Part shown: piece by piece, positions 10,321 to 18,699 of the stretch
Layout: each line of letters opens with the position of its first letter
Numbering within the stretch: position 1 is the first letter of the stretch
DNA from: Branchiostoma floridae
Lineage: Eukaryota; Chordata; Leptocardii; Amphioxiformes; Branchiostomatidae
NCBI RefSeq assembly: GCF_000003815.2
Contig: NC_049984.1
Span: 2,422,849 to 2,486,848, forward strand
DNA length: 64,000 nt
Direction of reading: 5' to 3'
Translations under genes and position numbers: made by a program
Notes under the pieces: generated by a model
Told to the model about the DNA's origin: nothing
The model's database searches: none
The model's input: only the letters and a program-made list of their open reading frames with translations

Positions 10321-10373
10321 GGACATTGACCTTCTTGAGTGGAACCAGATGCTGAAGCCGAACCACAGCCTGC
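10321..10373 (+). pseudogene. Decoy PRODH exon copy 3
   Basis: Preceded by CTACCTGTTTCAG and followed by GTAAAGC. The first codons read GGACATTGACC instead of GGATGTTGACC. Confidence 0.75.
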
Positions 10374-10468
10374 GTAAAGCTCTGTCATACAGTACACAAT
10401 ACTACTACTAATATCTAGTGGTGATTGTTGGTACAATGAAAAAACGTGTGGTCCTCTGCCTGTTTCAG

Positions 10469-10521
10469 GGATGTTGACCTGCTGGAGTGGAACCAGATGC
10501 TGAAGCCGAACCACAGCCTGC
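10469..10521 (+). pseudogene. Decoy PRODH exon copy 4
   Basis: Preceded by CTCTGCCTGTTTCAG, identical to the acceptor of the true exon, and followed by GTAAAGC. The sequence GACCTGCTGGAGTGG is identical to the true exon, so this is a recent copy. Confidence 0.75.
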
Positions 10522-10620
10522 GTAAAGCTCTGTCATACAGTACACATTACTATCTAGTGGTAATTACATTTGTTTTCTGTATAAGAGAAATAAAAGAAAG
10601 TGGTCCTCCGCCCGTTTCAG

Positions 10621-10673
10621 GGATGTTGACCTTCTGGAGTGGAACCAGATGCTGAAGCCGAACCACAGCCTGC
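10621..10673 (+). pseudogene. Decoy PRODH exon copy 5
   Basis: Preceded by CTCCGCCCGTTTCAG and followed by GTAAAGC. It shares its downstream spacer with copy 2. Confidence 0.75.
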
Positions 10674-10780
10674 GTAAAGCTCTCCTTTGTGTCAGAGTGA
10701 AGTGTACGTTACGCTACTATCTAGTGGTGATTGTTGGTACTGTAACAATGAAAAAACGTGTGGTCCTCTGCCTGTTTCAG

Positions 10781-10955
10781 GGATGTTGACCTGCTGGAGT
10801 GGAACCAGATGCTGAAGCCGAACCACAGCCTGCGGAAGCTGTTCGTGGTGCCGAACATCGAGACAGGGGAGCTGGAGCCAGCCATGTCCTCCATCACTGA
10901 GGAGGAGGAACAACAGATGAAGAACATGCTGCAGCGCATGAACCTGCTAGCTGAG
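10781..10955 (+). CDS. PRODH: Proline dehydrogenase exon, intact last copy of the array
   Basis: The acceptor is CTCTGCCTGTTTCAG and the donor GAG|GTACGC; it enters in phase 2 and leaves in phase 0. It encodes the second half of the EF-hand-like loop, DVDLLEWNQML, then LFVVPNIETGELEPAMSSIT and EEEEQQMKNMLQRMNLLAE. This matches the family block VVPN-TG-LEP-S--TEEEE-QM--MLQRM. The intron that follows is 236 bp. Five partial copies lie directly upstream. The residues HSLRKLFVV are reached only in this copy, because the others switch to GTAAAG at that point. Confidence 0.9.
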
Positions 10956-11191
10956 GTACGCAGGGTCATTTGTTTATGGTCGTTTTTATGGTTTAAAAAA
11001 AAGTCAATTTTTCGGATAGAAAAAGGTGCCTAGTTGCTGCCCGACAGACTTCGGCATTTTCTGTAGAAATTTTTTTTTTTTAATTGCTAACTATTGGGTA
11101 TTTTTTACAGGCCTCTAAATGGAAAATGAGAGCCACCCTACACATGTGTTATAGATGTATGGGCAACTTTAACTTTTACCTTAATCCCCAG

Positions 11192-11338
11192 GCTGCAAAA
11201 CTGCAGGGTGTTCGTTTGATGGTGGATGCCGAACAGACGTACTTCCAGCCCGCCATTGCGCGCCTGACCGTGGAGATGATGCGCAAGTTTAACCAGGAGA
11301 GGCCGGTCATCTTCAACACCTACCAGTGCTACCTCAAG
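11192..11338 (+). CDS. PRODH: Proline dehydrogenase catalytic-barrel exon
   Basis: Phase 0 at both ends, 49 residues, between TTAATCCCCAG and AAG|GTGCGT. It encodes [35 protein letters not shown] and [21 protein letters not shown] and FNTYQCYLK are hallmark blocks of the PRODH TIM barrel (flavin and substrate side). An upstream acceptor-like ACAG at 11110 would extend the frame without a stop, but the family alignment (LLA-E joined directly to [14 protein letters not shown]) supports the start used here. Confidence 0.92.
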
Positions 11339-11680
11339 GTGCGTGAAGGATCCGTTCTACTCCTGACTTTAAATTAAACTAGTGCTCGAAATACTTTTTG
11401 CAACCGGTTGACCATGGAGGCAGCAACCTGAGTCAAAGGCCAGGTTACACCATCAATATTTCAGGTTGCCCCACTTCAAAATAAACAGAAATTGATGAGA
11501 CTGTACCAGTCCTTCAATTTGTTAACTCTTTATTTTATGGTCTCCAATAAACTTTGTGTAACTTCACGCTGTAAACTTTTGATTAATCACTTTTATTAAT
11601 GTAGCAAAGAAAGATAAATTTTCAGAGAGGCAGACATTTCAGATAAAGTTTAACAACAGGTCCGTCACCCTTGTTTCCAG

Positions 11681-11732
11681 GATGCGTACAACAACCTGTA
11701 TGCAGACATGGACCTGGCCAGAAAGGAGGGCT
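11681..11732 (+). pseudogene. Decoy PRODH exon (array 2, copy 1)
   Basis: It encodes [17 protein letters not shown] as in the true exon, then meets GTAAAG where the true exon has GGCACTTCGG. It would be a 52-nt exon, so frame-shifting. Read through, it stops soon (CKVEKFK then TAG). Confidence 0.75.
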
Positions 11733-11866
11733 GTAAAGTAGAGAAATTCAAGTAGTCTCTGTTAGACTTTTTAGACCACAGGGGCTACGTTTGTGTCTGG
11801 GGGGATGGGGTTCCTTGTACGATTTTATGGTCTCCAATTATAACGTTAACAACAATTCCGTCATCA

Positions 11867-12110
11867 CCAAAAAGCAGTTACTCAATACAAGCAACGGGAC
11901 AACCATCCAATATCTTTCGTCAGTGACACTGGAGAAATCTTGTTGGAGAGTTTTTATGTACTAGCTGTGAATTGCCAATGTCACTGATGAAAGACATTGG
12001 ATGGTTATCTGAAACGTCGGACCATTTCCAAAATCATATAATTATCCAGTTGCTTGAGTAACTGCTTTTTGGCATATCTCATTACCTGGATGTCTAACCT
12101 TCATTGACAG
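11867..12110. mobile_element. Penelope-type tail with inverted repeats
   Basis: The left arm CCAAAAAGCAGTTACTCA is mirrored by TGAGTAACTGCTTTTTGG (12055-12072). Internal phrases are GTCAGTGACACTGG, ACTGATGAAAGACATTGGAT and ATCTGAAACGTCGGACC, and the end is TGGATGTCTAACCTTCATTG. These resemble Penelope-like element termini. Related tails lie near 8240-8375 and 45635-45695. It is inserted in the second unit of the exon array. Confidence 0.55.
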
Positions 12111-12130
12111 TCTGTCATTGTTGTTTCCAG

Positions 12131-12175
12131 GATGCGTACAACAACCTGTACTCAGACATGGACCTTGCCAGGAAG
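12131..12175 (+). pseudogene. Decoy PRODH exon (array 2, copy 2), in-frame 45 nt
   Basis: After TTGTTTCCAG it encodes DAYNNLYSDMDLARK, then AAG|GTGAAC, a good donor. Used as an exon it would be 45 nt in phase 0 and would add 15 residues without breaking the frame. Beyond it the sequence is unrelated to PRODH and includes a run of C. Confidence 0.7.
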
Positions 12176-12310
12176 GTGAACTGCAAAGTAGAGAACTTCC
12201 CCCAGGAACGCCATCCTGCCCCCCCCCCCCCTCTTGGGTTGAGGAGGCAGGATGATTTTATGGTCTCTAATAATAAAGTTTAACAACAAATCTGTCGTCC
12301 TTGTTTCCAG

Positions 12311-12474
12311 GATGCATACAACAACCTGTATGCAGACATGGACCTTGCCAGGAAGGAGGGCTGGCACTTCGGCTGTAAGCTGGTGCGCGGAGCCTACATG
12401 GAGCAGGAGAGGAAGCGAGCTGAGGCAGTCGGCTACGAGGATCCCATCAACCCTGACTACGAGGCGACTAACAG
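12311..12474 (+). CDS. PRODH: Proline dehydrogenase exon with substrate-site motif, intact copy
   Basis: Between TTGTTTCCAG and ACAG|GTAAGG; phase 0 in, phase 2 out. It encodes [17 protein letters not shown], then [20 protein letters not shown] and [26 protein letters not shown] and DPI-P-YEATN are strongly conserved in all PRODHs and lie on the barrel next to the flavin. The following intron (12475-13408) contains a hAT-like MITE. Confidence 0.93.
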
Positions 12475-12627
12475 GTAAGGCATGATTTCTTTCTGTGTGG
12501 CTTCATGGTGGTTTGCTAGAGCTAAAAGTACTGGTAGCATGTCATAAAAATAGTATTTCCTGCATGGAGAGAGATGTTGACTGGTTGTTGACTTCATGTG
12601 ACACTGTGTATCCTGGTAGGACCATGG

Positions 12628-12964
12628 CAGGGTTGTACCCAGCACCGGTCCTTCCGTCTTTTGACGGAATTGTGCAGCAGGTGACAGAAAAAAAATTCCG
12701 TCTTTTGTGACAGTCAAAAATCGATGTGTAAAGATATGAAAAATGTGTCTCCCTTGTGTAATATTCTAACAAAACAGATGTTGTTGAACAGCTTAGTCTA
12801 CTAGCAAAATGTACACCTCAAAATGCAGGATTTCAGAGGGTCTAGATTTCAACATTTTACAGGACAGCATATCTCAAGGCCCCCTAGGAACACCGCGCAT
12901 TGCCCGCTCGATAGGATTCAAGATCGAGAGGACGGAAAATGATTTCAGGTTGACTACAACCCTG
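12628..12964. mobile_element. hAT-like MITE, family B (CAGGGTTGTAGCC ends)
   Basis: The left end is CAGGGTTGTACCCAG and the right end GACTACAACCCTG. The body shares CTTCCGTC-TTTGACGGAAT and ACACCTCAAAATGCAGGA with the copies at 24271 and 58020. The flanks GACCATGG and GACCAGTG are a decayed 8-bp target duplication (6 of 8). It lies in a PRODH intron. The 8-bp duplications of the family, perfect at 49076 and 50478, point to hAT. Confidence 0.75.
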
Positions 12965-13408
12965 GACCAGTGTATTGAGAAAGTTGCTGCAAGCTAGTAA
13001 AACCACATTGTATCACGCAGCGGGACTAATTTTCATAAAGCTGTGGGCAGATGAGTCAATTTTATTTAGATGAGCAGTGTCCAATAACAAACTCAATTGT
13101 TAAAGGACTTTTTGGCTCCAAATTGTCTATGACCTACAGCTGTCAGTCTGTGTCGCATCAGTATAACTTCTCTGTGTAAAAACAGATTTAGATCTAATAT
13201 TCATGTTGTCTTTTTTTTTTATTGAACAAACATACACATACAGATAGAAGCCCACTCAAGTTGAAACAACTTATATTGGCACTGCTATTAAACCAAAATA
13301 AAAATGTCAGATAATTGACAAGAAAACATGTTGTCTTTATCATGTACATGTCTTTAACATGTACATGTTAAATGTACAATAAGTGTAACATGTTGTCTTG
13401 GCTTGCAG

Positions 13409-13519
13409 AATGTACCACAAGTGTCTGGACCACATGCTGACCCGGATAGACAAGTACGGAGACATCAACGTGATGGTGGCCAGTCACAACGAGGACACCG
13501 TCAAACACGCCATACAGAG
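13409..13519 (+). CDS. PRODH: Proline dehydrogenase exon (last one recognised)
   Basis: The acceptor is GGCTTGCAG and the donor AG|GTGAGA; it enters and leaves in phase 2. It encodes R-MYHKCLDHMLTRIDKYGD, then INVMVASHNEDTVKHAIQ. VMVASHNEDTV is a conserved barrel strand. The remaining C-terminal part of the family (the YFGQLLGMCD block, the KYVPYGP block and the double-arginine substrate-binding motif) was looked for downstream on the plus strand and not seen, so the gene is incomplete in this window. Confidence 0.9.
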
Positions 13520-13552
13520 GTGAGAAATGATCATTAATCCACGTAGAAGACT

Positions 13553-13892
13553 CAGGGCTCGAAATAGTTTTTTCTGCATACCTGCACTGGTGCAGGTAAC
13601 ATTGAAAATTACCTGCACCAGACAAATTTTACCTGCACCACTCCAAAGTTAGGAGGTATGGATCACACTAAAATTGTTCAGGAACCATTGCTATTTTTTC
13701 TTTTATATTTTATAGGTGGTAATAGTCAACATAGCTAATGACAATCCATATACACCTACATCATAGGACATGTATGTATAAAACCCAGTACATGGACCAG
13801 TGCAGGTTAGGTGCAGGTAGACACCAGAAATACCTGCACAGCTCTAGTTTTACCTACACTAACCTGCATATGCAGGTGGTATTTCGAGCCCT
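13553..13892. mobile_element. hAT-like MITE, family A (CAGGGCTCGAAATA ends), reverse orientation
   Basis: The ends CAGGGCTCGAAATA and TATTTCGAGCCCT are inverted repeats. The flanks GAAGACTC and GAAGACTT match in 7 of 8 positions, as expected for a hAT target duplication. The subterminal region is full of CAGGTA/TACCTG motifs. It is about 340 bp with one copy of the inner repeat unit, and is oriented opposite to the copies at 15550, 28507 and 49520. Confidence 0.8.
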
Positions 13893-14609
13893 GAAGACTT
13901 GAAAGTCTGTTTTGTGCTGTCAAAAACCAACGAAGGCATCGTCAAATGTAGAACGTCAACATCTGATTCTGCTGGTAACATGTGCCAGGTAGGCATGCAC
14001 CCGAATGGTACATTTGACAGTATGAAATGTACTTGTGTCATTAAACCTCTGAAGAAGTTGTGCGCAATGAAACCAGTTTGTGTGACAGGCCAAATAAAAG
14101 TTCTGAATGGGAACTATGCAACTCCCGATGTCCACTGAGGGACATGTCGTCGGTAGCATGAGGAACGAGTCCACTTTACTTTACACTTAATTCTGCTGGG
14201 TATACACTACCATATCAAAAAAGAAAAAAAAAAGCCATGGTAAATAAAAAGAGATCTACCGATGCAGCATCTTGTTCAGTTAATCCCATCTAACATGCAA
14301 ATCAGCACCAAGGACGGCACCAACATGGTTGGAAATCAGCACTTATGTCATTACTGTATGATACTGTAACAGTTGCAATCTGTCAAAAAAGATTCAGATA
14401 TATGGGCCTTCAAGATATTCTTGAGCAGGACTTGATATAGAATTTTCTTTAATTTGGTGGTCTTAGAATATAACTGGCAGAAGTATGAAAGTTTAATGTT
14501 GCATATACTTTTCTCTATCGATTATATCTAGCAAGTTTTGAATGTTACCTTGAAAAGCAAAATTCAATGATCTCCGTTTAAGGTCTTCCACTCACTCACT
14601 CACTATCCA
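13893..14609. other. Non-coding, possible Penelope tail
   Basis: CCTCTGAAGAAGTTGTGC near 14046 recalls Penelope-type tails. An open frame at 13899-14138 shows no family resemblance. It is otherwise unremarkable and ends in (CACT)n just before a gap. Confidence 0.4.
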
Positions 14610-14642
14610 NNNNNNNNNNNNNNNNNNNNNNNNNNNNNNNNN
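14610..14642. other. Assembly gap (33 N)
   Basis: A short run of N directly after a CACT microsatellite, so probably a sized gap over simple repeat. Confidence 0.95.
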
Positions 14643-15019
14643 CAAGGGGCATTTCGAGACAGGTCTTGTGTCAGCAACAATAAGTATTACCCTGAGCAAG
14701 GACATAGTGCAAGACACTGTGAAGTGATAGAATATGTTGTCCCCAAAGTGTAGCCTTACACTGACAAAACTTTGAGTCCACTGGAAAGTTGCAACTGTGC
14801 TGTTTGAAAGATAAACTTTTTTTCTCTACCACGACACTGAGTTATCTTGCACTGAGTTATCTCGTACTGCCACCACACATTTAAGCACATCTTTGGACAT
14901 GAAAATACATAAATTGTAGCAACTGCACATTCTGATCACCTTGAAGGTCCTGAGAAGTCAGGTGTGTTTATTGCTTGGGCAGATCCTGCTAACACAAGAT
15001 GTTTTATGACAACGACAAT
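14643..15019. other. Non-coding stretch with short dispersed phrase
   Basis: ACCCTGAGCAAGGACATA occurs near 14690 and again near 15220, with a variant near 18005, so the region contains copies of a short unclassified repeat. No exon is seen. Confidence 0.45.
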
Positions 15020-15215
15020 AAGTTGGCGGGGATTTAATTTCACGGTAGCGGGAAAATGGAGTGTTCGCGGTCGTTTCAAGTTCGCAGTAGTGCTATTGAC
15101 TGTAGTACAAAACTATAATGGAAAAATGTTCGCGGTGGTTTTAAGTTTGCGGCGAAGTGGCCACCGCGAAAACCGTGAACATAAAACCGCTGTGAACATT
15201 TCTGCATTTACAGTA
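15020..15215. mobile_element. Palindromic MITE rich in TTCGCGGT motifs
   Basis: It ends in TCTGCATTTACAGTA, the same end as in the elements at 41148 and 43939. The interior is an imperfect palindrome of AATTTCACGG/CCGCGAA-type motifs (GTTCGCGGTGGTTTTAAGTT). The left end is decayed. The family is known to me as widespread in marine invertebrates; the superfamily is not assigned. Confidence 0.65.
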
Positions 15216-15769
15216 CTACCCTGAGCAAGGACATACAGCATTATACCATAGCCACAGTTGAACCAAAAACAACAACAAGTTGCTCATACTTATAGGACAG
15301 TTTTGCATTGACATTATATAAGCCCTGTGTGCACTTGAGCTGTGCAATCTTTAGTCCTTTCTATCTACCTGGAGCTACACACAGCGATCACATACTACCA
15401 GTAACTACCTCTTAGTAAGTACCTAAATTGTTTTGACATAAAAAGGCATAATTCACAGCAACACCGTGTAAGTTGTGTGTGGAAGAAGTCCGACAGGTGT
15501 GTTACTCACGGGGCGTACCCTCTAATTTGCAACAAGTGGCATGTCAAGACAGGGCTTGAAATACCACCTGCATATGCAGGTTAGTGCAGGTAAAATTGGA
15601 GCTGTGCAGGTATTTCTGGTGTCTACCTGCACCTAACCTGCACTGGTCCATGTACTGGGTATATGCAGGTTAGTGCAGGTAAAATTAGAGCTGTGCAGGT
15701 ATTTCTGGTGTCTACCTGCACCTAACCTGCACTGGTCCATGTACTGGGTTTTATACATAAATGTCGCCC

Positions 15770-17514
15770 GAGCCTTCTGGTCTGTACTCAAACAAGCAAC
15801 AGGGAAGAGTAAATCTGGCATTCCTGCACTCTCCGTAAATGGCATCGTCCTGGACAAAGACAAAGATAAGGCAGAAACCCTTAATGACGTCTTTGTCAGA
15901 GTCACTAAGGAAGCTACGCATCCAAACTTTACAAGCAGGCTCCCTAAGTTCACTGATGAAGTACTCTCTACAATTCACGTCTCAGAGGAAGAAGTCCTGG
16001 GTGTGCTGCAAGGATTACATCCTAACAAGGCTCCAGGCCCCGATGGAATAACCAACCGACTCCTTAAGGAGGGAGCACCAGCCATCAGCGCCTCCCTTTG
16101 TCAGCTTTTCAACTTGTCACTCGCTACAGGACAAATACCAAAAGACTGGAAGCAGTCAAACGTGTCGGCAATATACAAAAAGGGTGATCGGACTGATCCA
16201 TCAAACTACAGACCGATCGCACTTCTGCCCACCGTAGCCAAAGTGTTGGAGAGAGTCGTTCACAACCGCCTGTACACTTACCTTACCGTCAACAATCTGT
16301 TAAACGTCAACCAGTCTGGTTTCAAAAAAGGGGATGGGACAGTCCTACAACTCCTGCGATTGGTTGACAACTGGGCCAAGTCCATTGATGACTCCAATGT
16401 CTCCTGTACGGCCGCCGTCTTTCTGGACGTCCGTAGAGCGTTCGATACTGTGTGGCACGATGGATTAACGTACAAGCTATCGCGTTACGGAGTTAGTGGA
16501 CCACTCATCAGCTGGTTTAATCACTACCTCACAGGCCGCCAGCAGCGTGTGGTCATTAATGGTGCTACGTCGTCTTGGAGGTACACGTACGCGGGCGTCC
16601 CACAGGGCAGTATCCTTGGCCCGCTGTTATTCTTAGTCTACATAAACGACATCAAGGACTTACCTTGTACATCGGACATCAACAGTTTTGCTGATGACAC
16701 GTCTTTGTCAAACTCGGGACCGACGGCCGAGCAGGTAGCCAGCACCACAAACTCCGACTTACAGCTTGTTTCTGACTGGTTTGATGTCTGGGGTCTAGAA
16801 CTGCATCCAGGGAAGTGCAAGGTTATTTGCATCAAGTCTGCACGAAGCAGAGTTGTACTTCCTCCTATCTACATCTCAGGCCAGCTCATCGAACAGGTTC
16901 CCTTCTACTCGCATCTTGGTGTCACCTTACACCAGGCTTTGGGCTGGAACGACCACGCACAGAATACTTCCAGTAAGGCCAGAAAGGTACTTGGATACCT
17001 CTGGAGGTTGCGAGGCAAGTTGTCCAAGGAAGCACTGGAACTGGCTTACCTTACCCTTGTGCGACCTAGGCTGGAGTATGCCTCCATCCTCTTCACCAAC
17101 ATGAGTGTAGCCGCCTCCAAAGTACTAGAGCGCGTACAGTACCATGCAGGCCGCCTAGTTACAGGTGCAGCGCCAAGAACACCCTACTCGGACGTGCTTC
17201 AAGAGCTTGGATGGGACAGGCTCTCAACTAGGCGAGACTACCACCGTCTAGTCATCATGTACAAACTGGTTACCGGCACTGTACCACCCCACCTGCAACC
17301 ACTCATCCCTCAAACAAGACAAACCCAAACCCAGCTTCGTCTGCGAAACTCTTCACACCTCCATATCCCTCGCTGCAGAACTACAACATACAGCAACAGC
17401 TTTATTCCATATACCTCCAGACTGTGGAACAACCTACCAAACCACATCACCGACTCCACCACTTTCCCACAGTTCAAAGCCCGTTGCAGAAGCCACCTCC
17501 TGTCAGGATTTTAA
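15770..17514 (+). CDS. Reverse transcriptase (LINE ORF2, partial, open)
   Basis: Copies element RNA into DNA at the target site. Motifs in order: FWSVLKQATGKSKSG (linker), LHPNKAPGPDGI, YRPIALLPTVAKVLERVV, NQSGFKKGDGT, AVFLDVRRAFDTVWH (first catalytic Asp), GVPQGSILGPLLFLVYINDI, FADDTSLS (catalytic DD pair, near 16687), LHPGKCKVICI, HLGVTL, and the CR1/Jockey-type C-terminus RPRLEYAS and SRLWNNLP. No stop or frameshift is present in about 580 codons, so the copy is young. The frame also stays open upstream into MITE sequence back to 15673, adding about 32 foreign residues; there is no ATG of the element itself. No sign of host use. Confidence 0.9.
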
Positions 17515-17769
17515 TATTAAACCCGTATGATAGTATACTGACCTTCCACCTACTCCAATCTTTTAAGTTAGCTGACAAATGGTATAGATCAATCTGTATA
17601 GTTGCATGACACCTTTTAATCATTGATTATTTTATTGTATTATATTGTATGACTTCTTTGTATGTTCGTCCGTATTTTTGTAGGTTCTGCCGCTACCAGC
17701 CCAAAGCTGCCTAGGCAGACCCTTGTAATGACATGTCTCATCGTCAATAAAGAAAGAAAGAAAGAAAGT
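15770..17769 (+). mobile_element. 5'-truncated CR1/Jockey-group non-LTR retrotransposon
   Basis: The element begins with GCCCGAGCCTTCTGG inside the MITE and ends with AATAAAG and a (GAAA)n tail. The open frame ends at TAA 17512-17514; a 3' UTR of about 255 bp follows. The endonuclease domain is absent (5' truncation). A CR1-type element, BfCR1, has been reported from amphioxus; whether this is that family needs a comparison. Confidence 0.88.
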
Positions 17770-18059
17770 AGGTGTATGTAGATTGTTATTAGCTGCATTG
17801 ACTGTTACCACCTATTATGTTTTGAAAGAAAAAATAGCAATGGCTCCTGAACAATTTTAATATGATCCATACTTCCTAAATTCAGAGTGGTGCAGGTAAA
17901 TTTGTCTGGTGCAGGTAATTTTCAATGTTACCTGCACCAGTGCAGGTATGCAAAAAAAAGTATTTCGAGCCCTCATGTAAGCTACTGTTTATGTGCTTAG
18001 TCCTACCCTCAGCAAGGACAGGCTGCGGAGAATGGTGTCTTTCAGGCAATAGCAAGTCA

Positions 18060-18145
18060 GTAATGGGTAAAACGTCTTGGGCCAAGATTACGCAACTTAG
18101 GGCCAAGATTAAGCAACTTAGGGCCAAGATTACGCAACTTAGCGA
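18060..18145. repeat. Short tandem repeat, three units
   Basis: The unit CTTAGGGCCAAGATTA-GCAA is repeated about three times (roughly 22 bp per unit). Confidence 0.7.
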
Positions 18146-18251
18146 GAGACAAGCCTGGTAGCAGACATTACTATAATCAGAAACAAGAACAATGGGAAGT
18201 GTTTGTTATTCTAATCAGATTATAGTAGGTATTTACTGTGACAAGTCCAGT

Positions 18252-18500
18252 TGGATACACCCGATCCCTCGATCTCAGAAGTTAAGCAACGCGCAGTCTG
18301 GACAGTTCTTGGATGGGAGACCAACCAAGGACGAACGGATGCTGTAGCTCCACCAAGAATTCCACCAAATCGTCTTCCGGGAGGGACGTAAAACAGGGGT
18401 CCCGTGCTCGAGGAGGTGCCTCGACCACGTTAAACAGCCTCATTACCCAACACATTGGGCACCTACTGGCTGAAAATACACCCAATATATTATATTCATA
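18252..18500 (+). mobile_element. 5S rRNA-derived SINE (SINE3-like), cut by gap
   Basis: CACCCGATCCCTCGATCTC, then AGAAGTTAAGCAAC and TTCTTGGATGGGAGACCAAC correspond to the internal promoter boxes of 5S rRNA (A box and C box). A non-5S body follows (GGGAGGGACGTAAAACAGGG). The 5' end of 5S is missing. The copy is cut by the gap at 18501. It is not a functional 5S gene, because the 3' third does not follow 5S. Confidence 0.7.
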
Positions 18501-18626
18501 NNNNNNNNNNNNNNNNNNNNNNNNNNNNNNNNNNNNNNNNNNNNNNNNNNNNNNNNNNNNNNNNNNNNNNNNNNNNNNNNNNNNNNNNNNNNNNNNNNNN
18601 NNNNNNNNNNNNNNNNNNNNNNNNNN
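18501..18626. other. Assembly gap (126 N)
   Basis: A run of N following the SINE body. Confidence 0.95.
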
Positions 18627-18699
18627 AGGTCCAACAAAGAATCCGAAACTGTAGGGCAGGTAGAGAAGTGTAGTGGGATGGCAAGGCAGCGATCAAAAC

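Larger units (their letters stand above)
10000..10955 (+). repeat. Tandem array of PRODH exon 5' halves with their 3' splice sites
   Basis: The unit starts near the end of the intron (pyrimidine tract ending TTTCAG), covers the first ~50 nt of the exon (GGATGTTGACCTTCTGGAGT...) and continues into unrelated spacer. Acceptors lie before 10031, 10169, 10321, 10469, 10621 and 10781, so spacing is 138-160 bp. Only the last copy runs on into the complete exon. Spacers come in three types: copies 1 and 4 share CATACAGTACACA...AGAGAAATAAAAGAAAG, copies 2 and 5 share CCTTTGTGTCAGAGTGAAGT, and copy 3 is mixed. This shows a second-order duplication of about 440-460 bp (1-2-3 copied to 4-5-6). Confidence 0.92.
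11523..12474 (+). repeat. Second PRODH exon-boundary array (three copies, one interrupted by a Penelope-type tail)
   Basis: The unit is intron end (TTTTATGGTCTCCAATA ... TTGTTTCCAG) plus the first ~45-50 nt of the exon (GATGCGTACAACAACCTGTA...). Intron motifs occur at 11523, 11824 and 12257; acceptors precede 11681, 12131 and 12311. The middle unit carries an insertion from about 11867 to 12110. Only the third copy continues into the full exon. The design is the same as that of the array at 10000-10955. Confidence 0.9.
15550..17974. mobile_element. hAT-like MITE, family A, split by a LINE insertion
   Basis: The left part (15550-15769) starts CAGGGCTTGAAATACC and has two tandem copies of the inner ~86-bp unit. 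The right part (17770-17974) starts TAGGTGTATGTAG and ends TATTTCGAGCCCT. Compared with the uninterrupted copy at 49520, the LINE lies between ATGTC and TAGGTG, and about 8 bp (CTATGATG) are missing at the insertion site. Confidence 0.85.

Noticed and set aside
11111-11191. Upstream extension of the PRODH barrel exon from the ACAG at 11110
   Set aside because: The frame is open, but the family alignment joins the previous exon directly to AAKLQGVR; the extension would insert 27 residues not seen in the family.
18252-18350. 5S rRNA gene
   Set aside because: The 5' end is missing and the sequence leaves 5S after the C box; it shares non-5S variants with 40154, so it is a SINE.
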